From positions 1-7,511 of the forward strand of contig JADGRD010000161.1 of assembly GCA_017881285.1 (NCBI GenBank): a stretch of DNA of 7,511 nt, in the 5' to 3' direction. How positions within the stretch are numbered: the first letter of the stretch is position 1; the number at the start of each line of letters is the position of its first letter. The translations under genes were made by a program, and so were the position numbers. The notes beneath the pieces were generated by a model. It did no database searches, was not told the origin of the DNA, and saw only the letters and a program-made list of their open reading frames with translations. This document shows positions 1-6,600 of this stretch, in pieces. The DNA comes from Pseudomonadota bacterium (GTDB lineage Bacteria; Myxococcota_A; Polyangia; Fen-1088).

Positions 1-704
1 TCTCCCCAGACGAAGATCGGGTACTTCTCGGCGCCCCCTAGGTCGGTAGGCCGGTAGATGGTGCCACACTTGATCCCTGCGTCGGAATTCATCTCGATGG
101 TCACTTTGTGCGGCCCACTACCTGATACAGTTTTGCCCGCGTCTTTGGACGCTGTGCAGGTCCCAGTACCGGTGCTGGTTCCGGTGCTGCCGCCGGAGCC
201 CCTTCCACCGGTGCCGGGGACTCCAGCCGTCCCGGTGGTGCCGCCAGCGGTCGTGCCACCGCGCCCGACAGTTCCCGTACTCCCCCCCGTCACTGCTCCT
301 CCGGTCGCGCCCCCACCGGTCACGCCACCGGATGTCACCGTGCCTCCGCTGCCGGCCGTCGACGTTCCAGTGGTGCCGCCGACACGGCCGCCCGTGCCGC
401 CGATACGGCCGCCCGTGCCACCGGCAGCACCGCCGGTTGCCGGCGCACTACCGCCGCTGCCCGTCATCCCGCCCGTCCCAGTTTGCGTCGTGGTGCCACC
501 GCTGCCCGTCGTCCCGCCTGAAGCGCTCCCCCCCGTGCCGGTGGTGCCGCCCGTGCCACTAGTGACCTCGCCGCCGGAGCCGCCTCCAGTACTCGTCGTT
601 CCCCCGCTACCAGCGGACCCATTGGTCGAATTGTCGCAGCCGCCGAGGGCGATGCCCATGATTCCGGCGACCAACATCGATGTTGACAGATGCCCGTTTC
701 TCAT
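1..704 (-). CDS. Gly-rich tethered alpha/beta-hydrolase lipoprotein, C-terminus cut by window edge
   Basis: This is a partial gene; 234 full codons are visible and the frame is open without interruption to position 1. The start at 704 is set by an AAGGAG ribosome binding site 7 nt upstream and by alignment with the paralogue at 780-2132. Residues 1-23 form a lipoprotein signal (hydrophobic LVAGIMGIAL, lipobox L-G-G-C23), so the mature protein should be lipid-anchored in the envelope. Residues about 28-182 are a Gly/Thr/Ser tether of repeated GTGG/SGG units. From C183 the fold matches the hydrolase head of the paralogue: 46 of 53 residues are identical up to PIFVWGE, where the window ends. The nucleophile, acid and histidine lie outside, so activity cannot be judged. 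It follows the paralogue by 75 bp on the same strand and is probably co-transcribed with it. Substrate unknown. Confidence 0.88.
   Translation of the reverse strand, partial: MRNGHLSTSMLVAGIMGIALGGCDNSTNGSAGSGGTTSTGGGSGGEVTSGTGGTTGTGGSASGGTTGSGGTTTQTGTGGMTGSGGSAPATGGAAGGTGGRIGGTGGRVGGTTGTSTAGSGGTVTSGGVTGGGATGGAVTGGSTGTVGRGGTTAGGTTGTAGVPGTGGRGSGGSTGTSTGTGTCTASKDAGKTVSGSGPHKVTIEMNSDAGIKCGTIYRPTDLGGAEKYPIFVWG
159..623 (-). repeat. Gly/Thr/Ser-rich coding repeat (tether of left copy)
   Basis: Degenerate GGC/ACC-type codons encode GTGG, SGG and TGG units over about 155 residues. The tract is low complexity without an exact period. It probably acts as a flexible spacer between the lipid anchor and the enzyme head. 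Confidence 0.75.
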
Positions 705-711
705 CGCAGCA

Positions 712-717
712 CTCCTT
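712..717 (-). promoter_or_regulatory. Ribosome binding site AAGGAG
   Basis: On the minus strand AAGGAG lies 7 nt upstream of the ATG at 704. The paralogue has a matching site at the same spacing, which fixes both starts. Confidence 0.75.
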
Positions 718-779
718 GGTATAGACAGATAACCTTTTCCTGAATGATGTTCGGCAGTCACTCCAGGGCCGAGCCCCGT

Positions 780-2132
780 CTACTGTATGTTCGCCGACTT
801 GTATACCCAGCCGCTGTCGGTGCAGTACTTGCAGGTTGAGCCATAAAGAGCGCCCTTGCCTGTCGCTGTTGTGTCACCCTTCAGCTGCCAGTTCAGCCAG
901 GCAAGATTGACCGAGTTGAAATCCCCTTTGCCGTTACTCAAATCCCCTCCGTGGCCGGCACTAGTCTTGCTGAGAAATATGATCGGAATACCCAGGGCGC
1001 TGATATTGGTGTAATCCCTCGCGCCGTTCGTGTTCGCCTGATCGGAACTACCACCGACAAGGATCTTCACCGGCGTGTGGATGGTCTTGTAGAAGTTCGT
1101 ATACGGACTGGTCAGCCCGCTGCTGGAAACCCCCCAGGCCGTCATGCGGGGATCGCCAGCGGTCGCCTCGGCCATCAGTCCACCGCACGAAAACCCATCG
1201 GCTGCGACCTTCGTCGTATCGAGGCTCTGGTAGTACGCGCTGCAGGATTTGTCGTTCTCGGCGATGGCCCAGGTGATATATCCGAGCAAGGGCTTCGCCA
1301 TATTCGGAAGGTCTGCTTCCGAGCTGGGCATAGAGATACTGCCGCAATTGCCTGCGCTGCCCACCGGGCCGTCTGCGACGACGAAGTACCCGTGCGAGGC
1401 GATCTCGCCCATGGCCGCCTGGTTCGACGTTCCACTCCTAGTGCAGGCACCTTCTCCCCAGACGAAGATCGGGTACTTCTCGGCGCCCCCTAGGTCCGTG
1501 GGCCGGTAGATGGTGCCACAGCTGATCGATGGGTCGGAATTCGACTCGACGGTCACCTTGTGCGGCCCACTACCCGATACAGTCACGCCCGCGGCCTTTG
1601 ATGCGGTGCAGGTGCCGGTGCTGCCGCCCTTGCCGCCGGTAGTCCCACCGGTGCCGGTGATTGTACCCGTGCCGCCAGACCCGCCGGTTCCCGTTCTTCC
1701 CCCGGTCCCCGCGCCTCCGGTCGCGCCCGTAAGCCCGCCGGTATTGCCACCGCCGGTGCCGAGCGCGCCACCAGTCACGGCCAAGCCGCCGGTACCCTCC
1801 GTCGACGGTCCACCGGTGCCGCCGATACTGCGACCGCCCGTGCCGCGGCCGCCCGTGCCGGCTACAGTGCCGCCCGTTCCCTGCGCGCCACCCGTGCCCA
1901 TCGAGCCACCCGACGCTACCGTCCCACCATTGCCGGTCGCGCCGCCCGTACCGGCTTGCACCGAGCTTCCTCCGGTGCCAGGCGTCCCGCCCGAGGCAGC
2001 ACCTCCCGTGCTGGGGGTGCCGCCGGTGCCACCTGCGGGAACGCCCCCTTCGTTCGATTTGCCACAACCGGCGATAGCAATGCTCAGAATGCCAAGCAGC
2101 AAGATTCTCTTTGAACAATGCCCTGTTCTCAT
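780..2132 (-). CDS. Gly-rich tethered alpha/beta-hydrolase lipoprotein (complete paralogue)
   Basis: This encodes 450 residues. An ATG exists 18 nt upstream (2150), but the one at 2132 is preferred. It has GAGGAG 7 nt before it, gives a compact signal peptide, and aligns with the neighbouring copy (MRTGH against MRNGH). Residues 1-23 are a lipoprotein signal with lipobox I-A-G-C23. Residues about 29-174 are a low-complexity Gly/Thr/Ser tether. Residues 175-450 are a secreted alpha/beta-hydrolase head: nucleophile elbow G313-F-S315-C-G-G, probable acid D364 after strand KILVGG, and probable base H394 in AGHGG. The head has eight cysteines, including a C434-K-Y-C437 pair near the end, which suggests disulfides. 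The elbow resembles chlorophyllase/dienelactone-hydrolase-like secreted esterases; an ester or polyester substrate is inference. Protease or acyltransferase activity is not excluded. The gene is divergent from the ASST-like gene and probably leads an operon with the downstream copy. Confidence 0.9.
   Translation of the reverse strand: MRTGHCSKRILLLGILSIAIAGCGKSNEGGVPAGGTGGTPSTGGAASGGTPGTGGSSVQAGTGGATGNGGTVASGGSMGTGGAQGTGGTVAGTGGRGTGGRSIGGTGGPSTEGTGGLAVTGGALGTGGGNTGGLTGATGGAGTGGRTGTGGSGGTGTITGTGGTTGGKGGSTGTCTASKAAGVTVSGSGPHKVTVESNSDPSISCGTIYRPTDLGGAEKYPIFVWGEGACTRSGTSNQAAMGEIASHGYFVVADGPVGSAGNCGSISMPSSEADLPNMAKPLLGYITWAIAENDKSCSAYYQSLDTTKVAADGFSCGGLMAEATAGDPRMTAWGVSSSGLTSPYTNFYKTIHTPVKILVGGSSDQANTNGARDYTNISALGIPIIFLSKTSAGHGGDLSNGKGDFNSVNLAWLNWQLKGDTTATGKGALYGSTCKYCTDSGWVYKSANIQ
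1611..2048 (-). repeat. Gly/Thr/Ser-rich coding repeat (tether of complete copy)
   Basis: About 146 residues of GTGG, TGG and SGG units lie between the lipobox and the first cysteine of the hydrolase head. This is the same design as in the left copy, but the order of units has diverged. Confidence 0.75.
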
Positions 2133-2139
2133 CGACGCA

Positions 2140-2145
2140 CTCCTC
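2140..2145 (-). promoter_or_regulatory. Ribosome binding site GAGGAG
   Basis: On the minus strand GAGGAG ends 7 nt before the ATG at 2132. It favours this start over the upstream ATG at 2150, which would place the site inside the coding region. Confidence 0.7.
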
Positions 2146-2671
2146 TGCACAGCCGCGTACGTTGTGCTCTAATGTCATTCCGCAGCTGTCGAAGTCGCGC
2201 GAATTGGTCCAAAAAAGTGACGTCTCATCGCGCCGTAGGCTCGGGCTTGCGCGTTGCGGCTCGAAAGCGCGTGCGTGCACGACGAGCCCCGCCAACCGGC
2301 CGCGTTCATGGGTCCTCTCGCCCGGATTGTCTAGCCAGGAAATGGGCTTGCCCCCCTCAGCCGCGTAGGCGATGGGCTCGCTCTTCCTGCGAGATCCTGG
2401 AGGGCAGAGAACATCGGCCATCGAAGGGCTTCTGGCTTGGGGAAAGTGCATCAGCAAATAGATGAGCTGCTTTGAAGAAGGCCGGCAGCTGCTGGGCGTT
2501 GCGCTCGTCGTTTTGCAAAGAAGGACTCGTTGGGAAGAGAGTGACGAGCAGGAAAGCTGCCGCTCGAGCTTTGCGACGTCTCGACGGTGACGCTACGGAC
2601 GCAAGTAGCCCTCCCGTTTCGTGCCAGCAAGTCGCCGGCAAACATCGAGCCCGATTCAGCAAGCCCTGAGC

Positions 2672-2680
2672 AAGGAAGAG
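2672..2680 (+). promoter_or_regulatory. Ribosome binding site AAGGAAGAG
   Basis: This purine-rich AAGGAAGAG ends 6 nt before the ATG at 2687. It supports that start over the in-frame ATG at 2621, which would add 22 polar residues ahead of the signal peptide. Confidence 0.65.
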
Positions 2681-2686
2681 TTAGGA

Positions 2687-4498
2687 ATGGAAGTCCGTGC
2701 TCTACAACACGTCGTCCCTTTCGCCTTCATAGCCCTCGGCCTTGCCTGCATGCAGCCCGTACCTTCGGGTGGCAGTTCCGGAGGCAACGGTGGGCGCTCC
2801 GCCGCAGGAAGCAAGCCCGGAACGGGAGGGAGCGGCTCGGGGGGAAACCAGGCAACGGGGGGATCGATGTCGAACGGGGGCAGCCTCGCCACCGGTGGCG
2901 TCCTTTCGTCGGTCGGTGCATCGGGGGATGGAGGGATGAGTGGTGGCGGGACGAGCGGAGTGGGCGGGACTCGGGGAGGCGGCGGCACGCAGGCATCGGG
3001 CGGCACGCAACCAACCGGCGGCTCGTCAGCGATGGGCGGCTCGGTTGCCACCGGTGGAGCCAACCGCACCGGAGGTGTCTACGGAAGTGGTGGAGGCAAG
3101 GGCACCGGCGGTACCGCTGCCGCAGGCAGCGCAGGCACGACAGCGACGGCAACCGGGGTCGGCTCTGGAGGAACGACCTCGACGAATCTAGGCGACTGCT
3201 CGATCACCGTGACCAGCAAGACGACGAGTTCTCAGATGGCCACCGTCGGCGTCATCGAATGGTCAACGACGCTCGCGAACCCGAGCAAGGCCCAGATCGT
3301 CTACTCATTGAATGGTGCAAGCTCAGGCGTGCTCAACACGGGCGGTACCGCTCCCGTGGACCTGAGCAAAGCCAACTACCACACATTGCTGCTTGGCCTG
3401 AAACCGTCGAACACGTATACCTTCCATGTCGAGGCGGCTGCTTCCGACGGCTCTGCCTGCAAGAGCGCCGATGCGACATTGACCACTGGCACGTTGTCGG
3501 GAGCGCCCACGATCACACGGACAGCGACCAAGCCGACGGCGCAGGCAGTAGGGTTTGTCATCTCAACTGGCGGCGTCAACAAGAGCGGTGGCTCGGGCAT
3601 TGGCCAAGCCTTCATCGTCGATGCCGATGGTGTCGTTGTCTGGACCGCGGCTGCGCCATCTCAATCTAGCCGGGCACGCCTCGACTACGAAGGCAACAAC
3701 ATGTGGATGATGGCCCTGAACGTTGGCAACTCCGGCGGCGAAATGCGCTACGTCTCGATGGATGGAGCGACGAAGCAGAACAACGTCAGCGGACTCGCCA
3801 AGAGCCATCACGACTTCACGGTCTTGAAGGGCGGGGTCGTAGCTACGATGTCCTGGGCTGCAAGTGGCACGGATCCTGAGAGCGATCTTCTCGAGCGATC
3901 GGTCGACGGCAAGGTCACCACGGTTTTCCACATTGGTTCCAATCTCTACAAAGGTGGGCCTGGTCTTATGGGCGGCAGCACCAACGGCTACCATTGCAAC
4001 TCGCTTCTCTATCATGAGTCCGACGATACCTACACGATAGGTGACCGCAATCCGAGCTCGTTCGTGAAGGTCAGTCGTGCCGGAAAACTGGCGTGGCAAT
4101 TCGGGGGCGACTGCAGCGGAGCACCAGCTCCGAAGTGCGTTTCAGGTAGTTGGAGCGTGAACCATGGACATCACGTGCTAGACAACGGCAACTTCCTGTT
4201 CTTCAGCAACGGTGCATACAGGAGCACAACGCCGTCCAACGTGCTCGAGTATTCCCTGAGCACGTCCGGCACGATGCAGGCGAACCTGGTCAAATCGTAC
4301 GCGTCCCCGAGCAAGTCGCACAGTGACTCGCTAGGCGACGTGCAACGCCTCCCCAATGGCAACACGCTCATCATCTTCTCCAATGATGGCCTCGTTGAAG
4401 AAGTGGATTCGTCCTGGAGTGTTGTCCAGACACTCGAGGCGAGCTCCTTTGGATACGCCGACTGGCGCGAGACGCTCTACGGGCCGCCACCGCGTTGA
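2687..4498 (+). CDS. Gly-rich tethered arylsulfotransferase (ASST)-like secreted protein
   Basis: This encodes 603 residues. The start at 2687 is chosen for its ribosome binding site and because it puts the signal peptide at the N-terminus. Residues 1-21 look like a lipoprotein signal ending L-G-L-A-C21; Gly at -3 is not ideal, so the anchor is likely rather than certain. Residues about 28-166 are a Gly/Ser/Thr tether like those of the divergent hydrolases. Residues about 171-270 resemble a fibronectin-III-like domain (LKPSNTYTFHVEA). Residues about 280-600 resemble the ASST propeller family (PF05935/PF14269 type), with blade motifs HHDFTVLKGG, NHGHHVLDNGNFLFFSNG and DVQRLPNGNTLI. Known ASST enzymes move sulfate between phenols through a catalytic histidine. 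Candidates here are H375, H436, H443, H493, H495, H496 and R454, but I cannot assign them. It could instead be a binding propeller. The downstream gene is convergent. Confidence 0.85.
   Translation: MEVRALQHVVPFAFIALGLACMQPVPSGGSSGGNGGRSAAGSKPGTGGSGSGGNQATGGSMSNGGSLATGGVLSSVGASGDGGMSGGGTSGVGGTRGGGGTQASGGTQPTGGSSAMGGSVATGGANRTGGVYGSGGGKGTGGTAAAGSAGTTATATGVGSGGTTSTNLGDCSITVTSKTTSSQMATVGVIEWSTTLANPSKAQIVYSLNGASSGVLNTGGTAPVDLSKANYHTLLLGLKPSNTYTFHVEAAASDGSACKSADATLTTGTLSGAPTITRTATKPTAQAVGFVISTGGVNKSGGSGIGQAFIVDADGVVVWTAAAPSQSSRARLDYEGNNMWMMALNVGNSGGEMRYVSMDGATKQNNVSGLAKSHHDFTVLKGGVVATMSWAASGTDPESDLLERSVDGKVTTVFHIGSNLYKGGPGLMGGSTNGYHCNSLLYHESDDTYTIGDRNPSSFVKVSRAGKLAWQFGGDCSGAPAPKCVSGSWSVNHGHHVLDNGNFLFFSNGAYRSTTPSNVLEYSLSTSGTMQANLVKSYASPSKSHSDSLGDVQRLPNGNTLIIFSNDGLVEEVDSSWSVVQTLEASSFGYADWRETLYGPPPR
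2768..3184 (+). repeat. Gly/Ser/Thr-rich coding repeat (tether of ASST-like protein)
   Basis: About 139 residues of GG-containing units (ATGG, SGG, GTGG) lie between the anchor cysteine and the fibronectin-like domain. The composition is like that of the divergent hydrolase lipoproteins although the heads are unrelated. Confidence 0.75.
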
Positions 4499-4526
4499 AA
4501 AGCGATGGGGGAAACGCGTGCAGAGC

Positions 4527-4561
4527 CTACGCTTCGCTGGCTTGGCCAGCCGAAGGCGTAG
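4527..4561. terminator. Imperfect GC-rich inverted repeat, possible bidirectional terminator
   Basis: The left arm CTACGCTTCGCTGGC and the right arm GCCAGCCGAAGGCGTAG pair fully apart from two single-base bulges, around a TTG loop. The repeat lies 29 bp after the ASST-like stop and 51 bp beyond the stop of the convergent gene. There is no T-tract, so it is not a classic intrinsic terminator. An alternative pairing, GCTTCGC (4531-4537) with GCGAAGC (4561-4567), is also possible. Confidence 0.45.
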
Positions 4562-4572
4562 CGAAGCCTCGC

Positions 4573-4592
4573 GGGAGGGTATGGGCCCTCCC
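4573..4592. terminator. Perfect 7-bp GC hairpin in convergent gap
   Basis: GGGAGGG pairs with CCCTCCC around a 6-nt loop, between the two converging stop codons. No T-run follows on either strand. It may act with the adjacent repeat to stop or stabilise both transcripts. Confidence 0.4.
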
Positions 4593-4611
4593 AGGGTTCC
4601 CATCGACGATG

Positions 4612-5550
4612 TCAGAGAGGGTGGCGCTTGAGTACGGGCCAAGCGACGCTGGCATTGCCGGGGTCCTGATGGCCGTCTGGCTTCCTGCAGAGAACCACCT
4701 CAACGCCGTCTTGGCAGCTCGAGTAGGTCGAGCATCCATTGCTGTCTTCTGCAGACGGGGAGCCCGTGCATCGATCGATCTCCGCCCATTTTTCGAAGGT
4801 CGCTTGGGCACCGAGGAACGTGATCGCCATGCCGGGTACCACGGAGGAAGCGCCGCCGGCATACGGCACGACGGCGTCGGCAGTGCCGCGGAAGGAGATC
4901 ACCGTGATCGGACGCGGCGGATTGCAGTCGCCCACGTTCTCTGCCAAGAGATCCCACGCGGCGGGCGCCACAGCGGCGAATACCTCGGCCGCGTGGCACG
5001 CAACGTAGTAGGCCATCCCGCCACCTGTCCCAACGCCGACGGCATAGACGCGATCGGGATCGATGCAGGCGATGGTCTGGACCTGGGTCACCAGGGCCTT
5101 GGCAAAGGCCACGTCGTCGACGTTCGCAACACAGCAAGGTCCTATGTTCCACCCGGTGCCGGCGGGGCCCTTCTTGCCGTCTGGAAACGCCATGACCACA
5201 CCCTCGGGATCGGTCTCGGCAGGGTACGGTGAGCTCGACAACTCGGTCGAACCCGAGTCGCCTCCCATATGAAAGTCCACGACCAGTGGCACCGGCTTGT
5301 TGCCGTCGTAGGTCGGGGGAATGTGCAGCACGTAGCTGCGATCCACGGAGTCCACCTTTACCGTCTTCCTCGTGTCGTCCGGCTTCAGCGCGGGCGATGG
5401 ACAGGTCACGGGTTTCGCGCCGTCATCGCCGACGCTGCCATCCGTGGCCGGTTTGTCGGTGATGGCATACACGTCGACACGCGAGCAGCCGGTGTCGCCG
5501 ACGACGACGCCAAGCATGCCGACCAGCGCGGCCGATCTCCATGGCGTCAT
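4612..5550 (-). CDS. PHB-depolymerase/CE1-esterase-like exported protein lacking the nucleophilic Ser
   Basis: This encodes 312 residues. The start ATG overlaps the upstream stop as ATGA (5550-5547), which points to translational coupling. Residues 1-22 look like an export signal ending G-D-T-G-C22; Asp at -3 makes the lipobox atypical. Residues about 64-300 follow the poly(3-hydroxybutyrate) depolymerase/feruloyl-esterase (LpqC-like) pattern: RSYVLHIPPTYDG, PLVVDFHMGGDSG (oxyanion region), VDDVAFAKALV, CIDPDRVYAVG, FRGTADAVVPYAGG and PDGHQDPGN. The family elbow is usually G-x-S-x-G-G; here it reads G172-V-G174-T-G-G, with Gly (codon GGG, 5031-5029) where Ser is expected. D225 and H294 remain at the acid and base positions. 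The protein is therefore probably inactive as a serine esterase and may bind a polymer or ester ligand. T175 as substitute nucleophile is unlikely but possible. It is the last gene of a FecR-barrel operon. Confidence 0.9.
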   Translation of the reverse strand: MTPWRSAALVGMLGVVVGDTGCSRVDVYAITDKPATDGSVGDDGAKPVTCPSPALKPDDTRKTVKVDSVDRSYVLHIPPTYDGNKPVPLVVDFHMGGDSGSTELSSSPYPAETDPEGVVMAFPDGKKGPAGTGWNIGPCCVANVDDVAFAKALVTQVQTIACIDPDRVYAVGVGTGGGMAYYVACHAAEVFAAVAPAAWDLLAENVGDCNPPRPITVISFRGTADAVVPYAGGASSVVPGMAITFLGAQATFEKWAEIDRCTGSPSAEDSNGCSTYSSCQDGVEVVLCRKPDGHQDPGNASVAWPVLKRHPL

Positions 5551-6590
5551 AGCCAGGCACCCACGGTAAGGGTCAGGAGGAGATTGGGACGCGCGGACGT
5601 GGCGACGACGGCGTCTCCGAAGTGAATGGCCAGGTACGGCTGCGCCATCTGCACATGCGCCGCAATGGTCAAGTAGAACCGATCGTGTAGGCGCAGGCCC
5701 GCCCCCAAGCTTCCATCATACAGGAACGACCATTGCTCCGCCGCGTGCCCCTCCTGGTTGGCTGAGCCGGCCCTGCCCTCGACCGAGGTACGCAGCAAGC
5801 CCGCAGAGAGGGCAAGGAAGGGCCACAAACGTCGGTCCGAGCGAAAGCGATAACATCCACCCAGGACGCCATATGCTTGGGCAACCTGCGCATTGCCGGC
5901 CGTAGCCGCGACAGTGGCGCGGGACCCTAGGCCTGCCACCGCCGCCTGCACCACGAGCCACGAGCGTGCTGCCCAGTCGAGGCGCGCGATGGGCAAGATT
6001 GCAGGCCCGACGCCGTCCAGGCTCGTGACTGCGGCAGCGCCCACCTCGAGGCCAAAGCGCTCGGGATGGCTCGCCAGCTTGTTCACCTCCCCGATGGCCA
6101 AGATGGCGGTCGCTGGCTTGGCGATGGATTCGTTGCGTCGCTCGCTTGCGGCCAAGTCGATCTCGAGAAACCTCGAGCGCAAGACCTCGATGGCGCGAAT
6201 CGCCAGCCTTTCCGAGGCCCTCTCTGTGCTCGGTTCGAAAGGCACTGTCGAGATCTCGTATCTTCGGGTCGCCTTGTCGATGACCCAGACCTCGACCGCA
6301 ACCGGTGCATCGTCGCCGACGACGGCGACGACAGCGTCGACCCCACGCTCGGCCGCCGATGCTTCCAGCCACCCACGCGAATCGGTCGTGCCCAGCCCAC
6401 CATCGGCCGGGCAGTCGATGATCTCGGGTTCGAGTCCCACCGAGAGCAATTCCCCATGGAGCCGAGCCACGGTTTCGGTCATGACGGCAGAAGCGTTGAG
6501 CGGCCGTACGATAGCGACAGTGACGGCGCTCGCGGGCGAAGCCCAAAACAGCAGAATCAAACAAAGGATGGTAGTCCGCAGGCGATTCAC
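5547..6590 (-). CDS. Signal-peptide protein with periplasmic domain and probable outer-membrane barrel
   Basis: No named family is recognised. With the GTG start at 6590 the product has 347 residues and a clean Sec signal (NRLR, hydrophobic TTILCLILLFW, cleavage after ASPASA, about residue 22). An in-frame ATG at 6638 would overlap the upstream gene and add 16 residues before the signal. It has GGGAG only about 2 nt ahead, so GTG is preferred with moderate certainty. Residues about 23-155 look like an alpha/beta periplasmic domain (VTVAIVRPL, VDAVVAVVGDD, VWVIDKATRRYE). From about 165 to the end, alternating hydrophobic strands rich in Gly and aromatics, ending LLLTLTVGAWL, suggest a small outer-membrane barrel. 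It begins 10 bp after the FecR gene and overlaps the esterase-like gene by 4 nt, so the three probably form one operon. The final residue is Leu rather than the usual aromatic. Confidence 0.8.
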   Translation of the reverse strand: MNRLRTTILCLILLFWASPASAVTVAIVRPLNASAVMTETVARLHGELLSVGLEPEIIDCPADGGLGTTDSRGWLEASAAERGVDAVVAVVGDDAPVAVEVWVIDKATRRYEISTVPFEPSTERASERLAIRAIEVLRSRFLEIDLAASERRNESIAKPATAILAIGEVNKLASHPERFGLEVGAAAVTSLDGVGPAILPIARLDWAARSWLVVQAAVAGLGSRATVAATAGNAQVAQAYGVLGGCYRFRSDRRLWPFLALSAGLLRTSVEGRAGSANQEGHAAEQWSFLYDGSLGAGLRLHDRFYLTIAAHVQMAQPYLAIHFGDAVVATSARPNLLLTLTVGAWL

Positions 6591-6600
6591 GGGAAGCCAG

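Larger units (their letters stand above)
1..2132 (-). repeat. Tandem gene duplication, two diverged copies
   Basis: The segments 1-704 and 1453-2132 are homologous in the same orientation. Positions 1-60 match 1453-1512 at 58 of 60 bases, and 61-120 match 1513-1572 at about 51 of 60. The ribosome binding site and first codons are also conserved. The tethers between them have drifted; the left copy's is 8 codons longer (start-to-start offset 1428, hydrolase-to-hydrolase offset 1452). The coordinates span both copies, and the left one continues beyond the window. Confidence 0.85.
2133..2686. other. Divergent intergenic region, promoters for both sides expected
   Basis: These 554 bp separate the starts of the hydrolase and ASST-like genes. 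I find no convincing gene: the short open frames here lack ribosome binding sites and protein-like composition. Both promoters must lie here or be read through from outside. One weak candidate for the hydrolase side is GGAAT (2181-2177, minus strand) followed after 15 nt by CGTAC (2161-2157). It resembles an ECF-sigma promoter but has a slightly short spacer. It would start transcription just before the ribosome binding site. A small inverted repeat, AAAGCT/AGCTTT, lies at 2553-2572. No clear -35/-10 pair was found for the plus-strand gene. Confidence 0.5.

Noticed and set aside
58..732. Plus-strand open frame of 224 codons, very rich in Pro and Val
   Set aside because: It lies antisense to the Gly-rich tether of the left hydrolase copy. 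GGC/ACC-type codons read in reverse give Pro/Val codons without stops. No ribosome binding site or domain is seen.
1..2132. Gly-rich repeats as a CRISPR array or PE_PGRS-type mobile repeat
   Set aside because: The units are short, degenerate, in frame within lipoprotein genes and lack regular spacers, so they are coding low-complexity tethers.
1510..2172. Plus-strand Pro/Val-rich open frame of 220 codons
   Set aside because: This is the counterpart of the one at 58-732, opposite the second tether and starting at the homologous ATG. Its similarity to the first follows from the gene duplication, not from selection on this strand.
2435..2452. Possible sigma-54 promoter (TGGC ... GC) in the divergent region
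   Set aside because: The GG and GC elements are not 10 bp apart, so the -24/-12 spacing fails.
1570..2457. Minus-strand 295-codon frame overlapping the complete hydrolase
   Set aside because: Arg/Trp/His-rich shadow frame with no recognisable domain; the hydrolase frame explains the sequence.
2656..3069. Minus-strand Pro-rich open frame of 137 codons
   Set aside because: It is the antisense shadow of the ASST-like protein's Gly-rich tether and has the same compositional cause.
2587..3669. Plus-strand 360-codon frame rich in Arg, Gly and His
   Set aside because: It overlaps the ASST-like gene in another frame and has the Arg-rich composition typical of out-of-frame GC-rich DNA. The other frame has the signal peptide and domains.
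5716..6564. Minus-strand 282-codon frame inside the barrel-protein gene
   Set aside because: Arg/Gly-rich shadow in a different frame; the barrel-protein frame has a signal peptide and operon-like junctions.
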